From: Vanessa cardui
Taxonomy: Eukaryota; Arthropoda; Insecta; Lepidoptera; Nymphalidae
DNA length: 64,000 nucleotides
Direction of reading: 5' to 3'
Assembly (NCBI RefSeq): GCF_905220365.1
Contig: NC_061131.1
Span: 7,663,318-7,727,317 of the forward strand
Shown: piece by piece, positions 58,293 to 64,000 of the stretch
Position numbering within the stretch: position 1 is the stretch's first letter
How the letters are laid out: every line of letters starts with the position of its first letter
Notes under the pieces: model-generated
What the model was told of the DNA's origin: nothing
Database searches by the model: none
Seen by the model: only the letters and a program-made list of their open reading frames with translations
Program-made: the position numbers and the translations under genes

Positions 58293-61200
58293 TATGCTAT
58301 AGTTATATTGTTACTAAATTTATTATATTGAATCGTTTCGATGCGTGTAATCAAATAGAGTAGTCAATCACAAAGTCTAATACATTAGCTATACAACTCA
58401 TATTCATGATCATTTCATTACTTAAGTGCTTGGATTTCACCTTAAATTACAAATATTATACAAGGTAATCAATTGATGATCATAATCGAAAGAAGCCATA
58501 AAAAATCATTCATTTTAATTCATTATTTCCAAAGCATAATTAGTTTCACCAAATATATCTCAGATCATCATATTAAAATGAGTATAGACTTTAGACAAAG
58601 TAGTTCTTGCTCTTTTAAACACGCAACTTTATGGTATAACTTTAACAGACTACCCACTGAAACCAGTATACGGGAATAGACAAGAAGAAGCTCATCTTTT
58701 GCCGTCTATACTTATTACTGTAAAACAAATTACATTATTTTTTTACATTAATTATATTTGATAAAATGTTGTATCTAGCTCGATATACAAAATACAATTG
58801 TCTTTACTACTATATATTTGTAAAAATGATAAAATATGAAAATCTGGTGTTACAATACAACTTTTATTATCAATATGCACGCCAGGTCCGAAGTCTGCAC
58901 TCCTCGACACTATCCATGATTTCAACTCACATTCATAAATTGACGCAATAAGCAACGTAATTAGAGTTATTTTTTAAATAACGGCGCGTAATCGCTCATT
59001 CAAACTGCAAAACTGACTTATTTTAGAAATTCGTAATGATTCACATACATAAAAAAGATAGAGATGATAATTAAGTATCAAAACCAAGGCAAGAAGTGAC
59101 GAAAAACATAGCTTTCGATCGCATTGACTAAAATAGAAGTAAATTTCGAAATACTCATATATCATAATATAATATAACTTCTTCTTAAATTGTTTGTAGT
59201 ATACAATAATCACTTGGAAGTATTAGTGGATTTCATTACAATAGTTACAAAAAACACGTCGTGTAACATAAGACAATATATTGGTAATAAGGAAACAGTT
59301 CTACACATCCGCTCGTATTTAAAGAAATGTGCGTATCCGTAACTTTATGTTACAACACATCATTGAGATCATTGTTACTATGACGTGATACAAAGGCGTT
59401 ATAAATCTTTAATGCCTAACTCTTAAGCAGCATCCCGTAGATGATTATTGATGGTGAAATTTTTTAAGCAAACAGAAAATGTGCGTAAGTATATGTAAAT
59501 GACGTGAGGAGAAAGCCTCATCATGTTGAAACAACCATAAAGCGGTAAAAACAGACATCGCCGACCGAAGGTGCGGCATCGTTTTTAATTTCAACAATTT
59601 GTCACGTTGTCACACATTGTTACTGACCATTAAGCTTATGCAACTCACGCAAAAAAAGATTATGTGTACACTCATCCTATTTTTAATCAATAGTTTTAAT
59701 TATACAAGATATTCAATTAGAATTCAACTGATATTATATATGGTTGGAGTTAGTATTTACTGTGTTAATTAGATATACAAATACATCTGTTTGTGATTAT
59801 CAGATATACATGTATTAATCTATGAAAAATAAAGATAATTTTCTTGTTGGTTGTCTCAGTAGAATCTACATTTCAAATCGGTGGTAGTTTTACATTAATA
59901 TTAATCTTGTGAAAAGGCGGTTTAAAGGTGCTTTTATAAAGATATATATAAAAAAACAGTTACATAATAATCATAATTTAATCGTGTTGTTATTTGGTGA
60001 GAAGATATTGTTTTAATTATTTCTATAGGAGTCATTTTCACTGACCCCAGTTGACCCAATCCATCAGATAATTGACAACTGAAAACAAGGCCACAAAGGT
60101 TACACACTACAATGAGCCCATTAATCTTTAAAGGTACGTTTGTTTATCTTTATCTACGAAACCCTGACTTAAGTTGGCTCTACGTATCATAGAGATTCAT
60201 TTGCTGTCGTAATTATTCACAATTAGACCCTTTGTTTTCGAAGAACTATGTTGTATTTAAATCAATATTTCGAATAGTACATTCTAATGATTAATTATTA
60301 AGACGTTCTATTCGAAAATAATTTAAATACCGCATTGATCTTAAATAATACCACATCACGAGTGAATCTGTAAAACCTCATTTATTACAAAACAAATGTT
60401 GTTTTTTTTTTTATAAACATTTTATTTCATGCAATTAATTAGAATATTTATATTAAAAGTTCAATGATTTCTTAGTGGTAACTGCTCGGATTCATGTTAT
60501 ATTGATGATTATCTAATTCAATTACAAGATTTCTCGAAAATTTGGTCAAGTAAATATATTACCGTAAAATATTTGTTTTGAACGTCTCTGATATTTCACG
60601 TATAAGTTCAAAGACACGGGTATAGTTGTCGGAAAAGAAAGTCTAGTCGTTGGGAACTGTGAGCAGACCGGTCGGCGCTTGACCTCCCACTACAATAAAC
60701 CACGAATCTCTTCATTCATCGTATTTATATTAATGGTATAATAAAACCTTTATATTATGGAATGGCATGTACTCGTAAAAAATAATTTAATTACAGATAA
60801 GCATCTGCTATCATCTTATCGCTCCTAAATATTGCTATCATATGGGAGTTAAATATTATTAATATCACAATTCAATATCTATTCTGCGTAATTGAAACAT
60901 AAATAACTTTAATCATAAGGTTATTAAAATACGCAACTACCGTTTTTTTTATTTTATTATCTTAAACGCCTATATGAATTGTGTAGATTATAAATGCAAT
61001 ATTTTTTTATAATTATATACCTACTATATTATTCTTTACGTCTAAATTTCATATTATTATGTAAATAATATACGATGAATAATGAAGGTAGGATTAATAA
61101 TATTGGATGTTTATATATTTAAAGGATATCGCGAGATGAAAGCGCGTTGATGTCTTTGTCTTTTATGCAGCATTTATTATAGGATTTATTTTTATATTTT

Positions 61201-62622
61201 TGGAATGTAAATTTGTCATTTAGAGTCCAATAATAAATGTATAACAAAATTATAAATTATGATAATATTTATGTAAATAGTACTAAAAAAAATAATAAGA
61301 ATAAAAATTTATTTTTAGATTTTACTTTGGACAGAGAAATTTACAATTTCCTAATTTATAGTTTATTTAATAAAATTCTAATAAATACTTAATCGGTAAG
61401 ATTATAAACTTGAGCATTAATACGCAATAAAATAGGATAATAAACATTAGTCTAATTTGTCATGCTAAACTTTTTATACGTGTGATGTAAAGTTATAAAT
61501 GTTTAGTAATGCAAATTGGGTGTATTCAGGTTACAAAACTATTTCCTACTACAGACGATCACTTTACAGTCTGTGTATCCTGTATAGTCTGTACTCACTT
61601 GAAAAATTTTACTTCTTTTTCGTTTATGAATAACCATATGATCCAAATATTTATTTTAAATGTATTCTCTTAAAATAATTAATATAAGTAAAGACTGTTC
61701 GAATATGAAATAATTTAATTAAGAAATAATATTGTAAGTTAAAATTTTAAATTAACATTTATTTATTTATTTAAAACTACCAACAAAAGATACAATAATT
61801 CGTGTACAGCAGTAATATTTAGTAATACATTTCAATTGTTCTTTTACTTACAGGTAATTACAGCATGCAATTTGTTATAGGCAATCTTCAACTAACAGAG
61901 TTACATGGTTATTTTTATTATTAATGTTATTAATTCCGGGATATTTACCATGTTTTTTATTTTTGTTCGGTGGAGCTCGATATTTCGACATTATCTACAA
62001 ATTAATAACTTTAATAATAATATGGTAAGCTTACATACAAATAGCATACATTAGTGCATATTATATACTCATAAATATAATTATAAATAATGACAATGAC
62101 AAAAAAAAATTAGAAATCATATCTGTACTCAGCCTTAGTGTTAATGTTTTTTGCTCGTTTTAAAACATGAAGTCGCACTCGATGGCGTTACGTAGGCATG
62201 CGAAAAGCTATTGGTAAAAACAGCACATCCATGCACAGAGAACGTACGGATTAGTACAAATTTATTTGACGATTACTATCAAGAATCCGACTCATCTTAT
62301 TTTTGAATGATTTTTTTATTTCTTCGTACTTTTAAATTAAGAATATAAGTATTTATAGATTGATCTCAACAATTACAAATATTATTTGAAGCAAATTATT
62401 TGTATTTATTATTCAATATATTATATGGCACATTATATACTTGTACTTTGTCATAATAAATATATGAAGTTAATATGGCTTTAGAATATACTTGTTATTT
62501 AAGAACTTTGTTATTCCGACGTATTTAAAACAATAATGTAACAACATAACAAGCTTATAATAGAATAATTGCAGTGTAATAACAGTTAAATAATTGTTGC
62601 TAAATTTGCTTAAACATTTCAG
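58293..62622. other. Intergenic spacer (about 4.3 kb)
   Basis: Very AT-rich. It should include the receptor promoter near 58293-58700. A possible tiny start exon (ATG at 60112, donor GTACGT after 60133) is seen but does not fit the phase of the downstream exon. No mobile element is recognised. Confidence 0.45.
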
Positions 62623-62799
62623 TTTTGGTTTCGAATAGCTAATTTTGAAACAATTACCGACATTCAACGTGAATTTTGTAAACAAGTGTCGGGGTATGAT
62701 CATAACAAGCTGGTGTTGGGGACAGCGGGCTCGGTGTTCAGAGACTTAGACTTGAACAGTGTTCGTCGACACAGCAGAGAAGCCACTAGTGTTGTGTGA
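62623..62799 (+). CDS. Orphan C-terminal exon of an unidentified gene
   Basis: After an acceptor (AAACATTTCAG) a frame stays open for 58 codons to a TGA at 62797. It reads FWFRIANFETITDIQREFCK, then QVSGYDHNKLVLGTAGSVFR, then DLDLNSVRRHSREATSVV. Its GC content is above that of the neighbouring AT-rich spacer, and GC-richer sequence continues past the stop, as in a 3' UTR. The phase (0) is assumed. The hydrophilic, Arg/Ser-rich end looks like a protein tail. I do not recognise the family and could not find its upstream exons in this window, so they may lie in unrecognised small exons to the left. Confidence 0.35.
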   Translation, partial: FWFRIANFETITDIQREFCKQVSGYDHNKLVLGTAGSVFRDLDLNSVRRHSREATSVV

Positions 62800-64000
62800 A
62801 ACCTTTCATTTTGACCAGCCGCGTGTGCAGTGACGAAGCCTCCGCACGATGCGCCCGGTATGTACCAGTGTTTGTTTACTTTCATCCATCACAGTAACAT
62901 TTATATAACCCTTTGTTATAAATTTCTTTATATGATCACCTCAAAAAGCTCGAGTTTTGTTATGCTTGGTACTATTTAAAAACTCATATTTATTATTATT
63001 TATATGCGTCAAATTATACAATATTAACTTATTAAACTAATATTATCGTTTATCAATATTTATTAAAAATCAATTAAATGCAATTTATTATTTAAAAATT
63101 GCTACTATACTTCCAATTTCTTATGGCTAGTTTATATTGTATTAATAGGTATATAATACAGCATGATTAACATTATGTACTTCATCGCTTACTAAAATTA
63201 TTTATACCCTTAAAAACCTTCTAATGAGTACTACACTGAATACTCAGATACAAGTACAAACAGATTATTCATAAGTTTATACAAAGAAAGCGTTTCTTGC
63301 TTCAGTTACTTACAGTAAGTAAAGTGCAAATTATGTTGAATATCTTTAAACAATCACAGTGACAAATAAATATAACATGTCTTTGATGTAAACTGAATGC
63401 ACTTTCGCCAAGTGACGTAAGCTGCATGCGTGATGATGCGATCTGTTCCTTTACAATTAAAGCGAATAGTCGGAAAAGACGGCTATTAAGGATTCTGTGT
63501 GCGAATAACTCAACGAGACGTCTGCAGACTTGTAAACAAAATTATATCATCCAAGGAATTTCACAATTTTACTTTCTTAGCGGCTATGCAAGAAATTATA
63601 ATAATAGGTACTACTTAAAGTACCTTCACAATTAAAATTACTCTATACAAAAGCTCCGAAACGAAATAGTTATGTAATGAGAATATTTTATGTTATTTAA
63701 ATAATAATTGCCTAATTCTCATTTAAATAATTATTACTAAATTTAGAAAAAAATACATTGCTTCACGTTTAATCTTATAATTAACTTATTTTCTATACAC
63801 ATATTAAGAAAGCAATTATTATAAATATTGAGAATTAATCAATATTCGTAATAAAATTAAAAAAAGTTATCAAACTGTTTGTTAAATAATAAAAGTTTAG
63901 GTAATTTTCATACGTATCTTTTTAAAAAATAAATTAAAGGCATAAATAAAATTGAAAGTATTGCAGCCCCTATTATGAGCTTAGTTTACTCCTGTTATTT
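62800..64000. other. AT-rich right flank
   Basis: The first approximately 60 bp (GC-richer) may be 3' UTR of the orphan exon. Beyond that I see only AT-rich sequence, with no supported gene, repeat family or RNA up to the window end. Confidence 0.45.

Noticed and set aside
60112..60133. Candidate start exon (MSPLIFK) with donor GTACGT
   Set aside because: It does not join in phase to the orphan exon at 62623, and no intermediate exon was found.
1..64000. Possible bacterial-type systems (operons, CRISPR, defence islands)
   Set aside because: Introns, poly(A) signals, SINEs and animal orthologues show this is eukaryotic nuclear DNA. No regularly spaced short repeats or compact operons are present.

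Overview
This is an AT-rich, intron-rich animal nuclear window, most likely from a lepidopteran (butterfly or moth). Three things point that way: insect-type orthologues (a Spindle-F-like protein, a gustatory receptor), tRNA-derived SINEs of the kind common in Lepidoptera, and other short interspersed repeats that I associate with that order. No genus or species can be assigned from sequence alone. Gene models were built by hand: open frames were translated, GT/AG junctions located, and reading phase checked across every junction.

Layout. (1) <1-1855, minus: 5' part of an MFSD9-like major-facilitator transporter, running off the left edge. (2) 3164-4479, plus: two-exon Spindle-F / TBK1-adaptor-like coiled-coil protein with a C-terminal zinc finger. 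(3) 4772-7528, minus: mitochondrial ribosomal protein bL32m in four exons; its introns hold a 793-bp foldback element and a full SINE. (4) 8294-40883, plus: PDSS1, the catalytic subunit of the polyprenyl diphosphate synthase for ubiquinone. Its eight exons give 419 aa spread over 32.6 kb, so nearly all of the centre of the window is PDSS1 intron. (5) 47573-54707, plus: CSPP1-like centrosome/spindle protein in eight exons (466 aa). (6) 55989-58292, minus: four-exon gustatory receptor (353 aa). (7) 62623-62799, plus: an orphan terminal exon I cannot name.

The genes form ordinary housekeeping blocks. MFSD9-like and spnF-like are head to head. spnF-like and mRpL32 are tail to tail with closely spaced poly(A) signals. 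mRpL32 and PDSS1 share a 765-bp divergent promoter interval, and both products act in mitochondria. I see no operon-like system, CRISPR array, rRNA gene or functional tRNA gene. I also see no clearly undescribed biological system.

Most of the unusual signal is in the introns and spacers. It includes three full-length SINEs with target-site duplications, a hAT-type MITE with a perfect 8-bp duplication, two long foldback elements, several near-perfect hairpins, LINE 3'-end and reverse-transcriptase fragments, a long (CA)n tract beside a weak splice donor in the receptor gene, and several GC-rich islands of unknown function.
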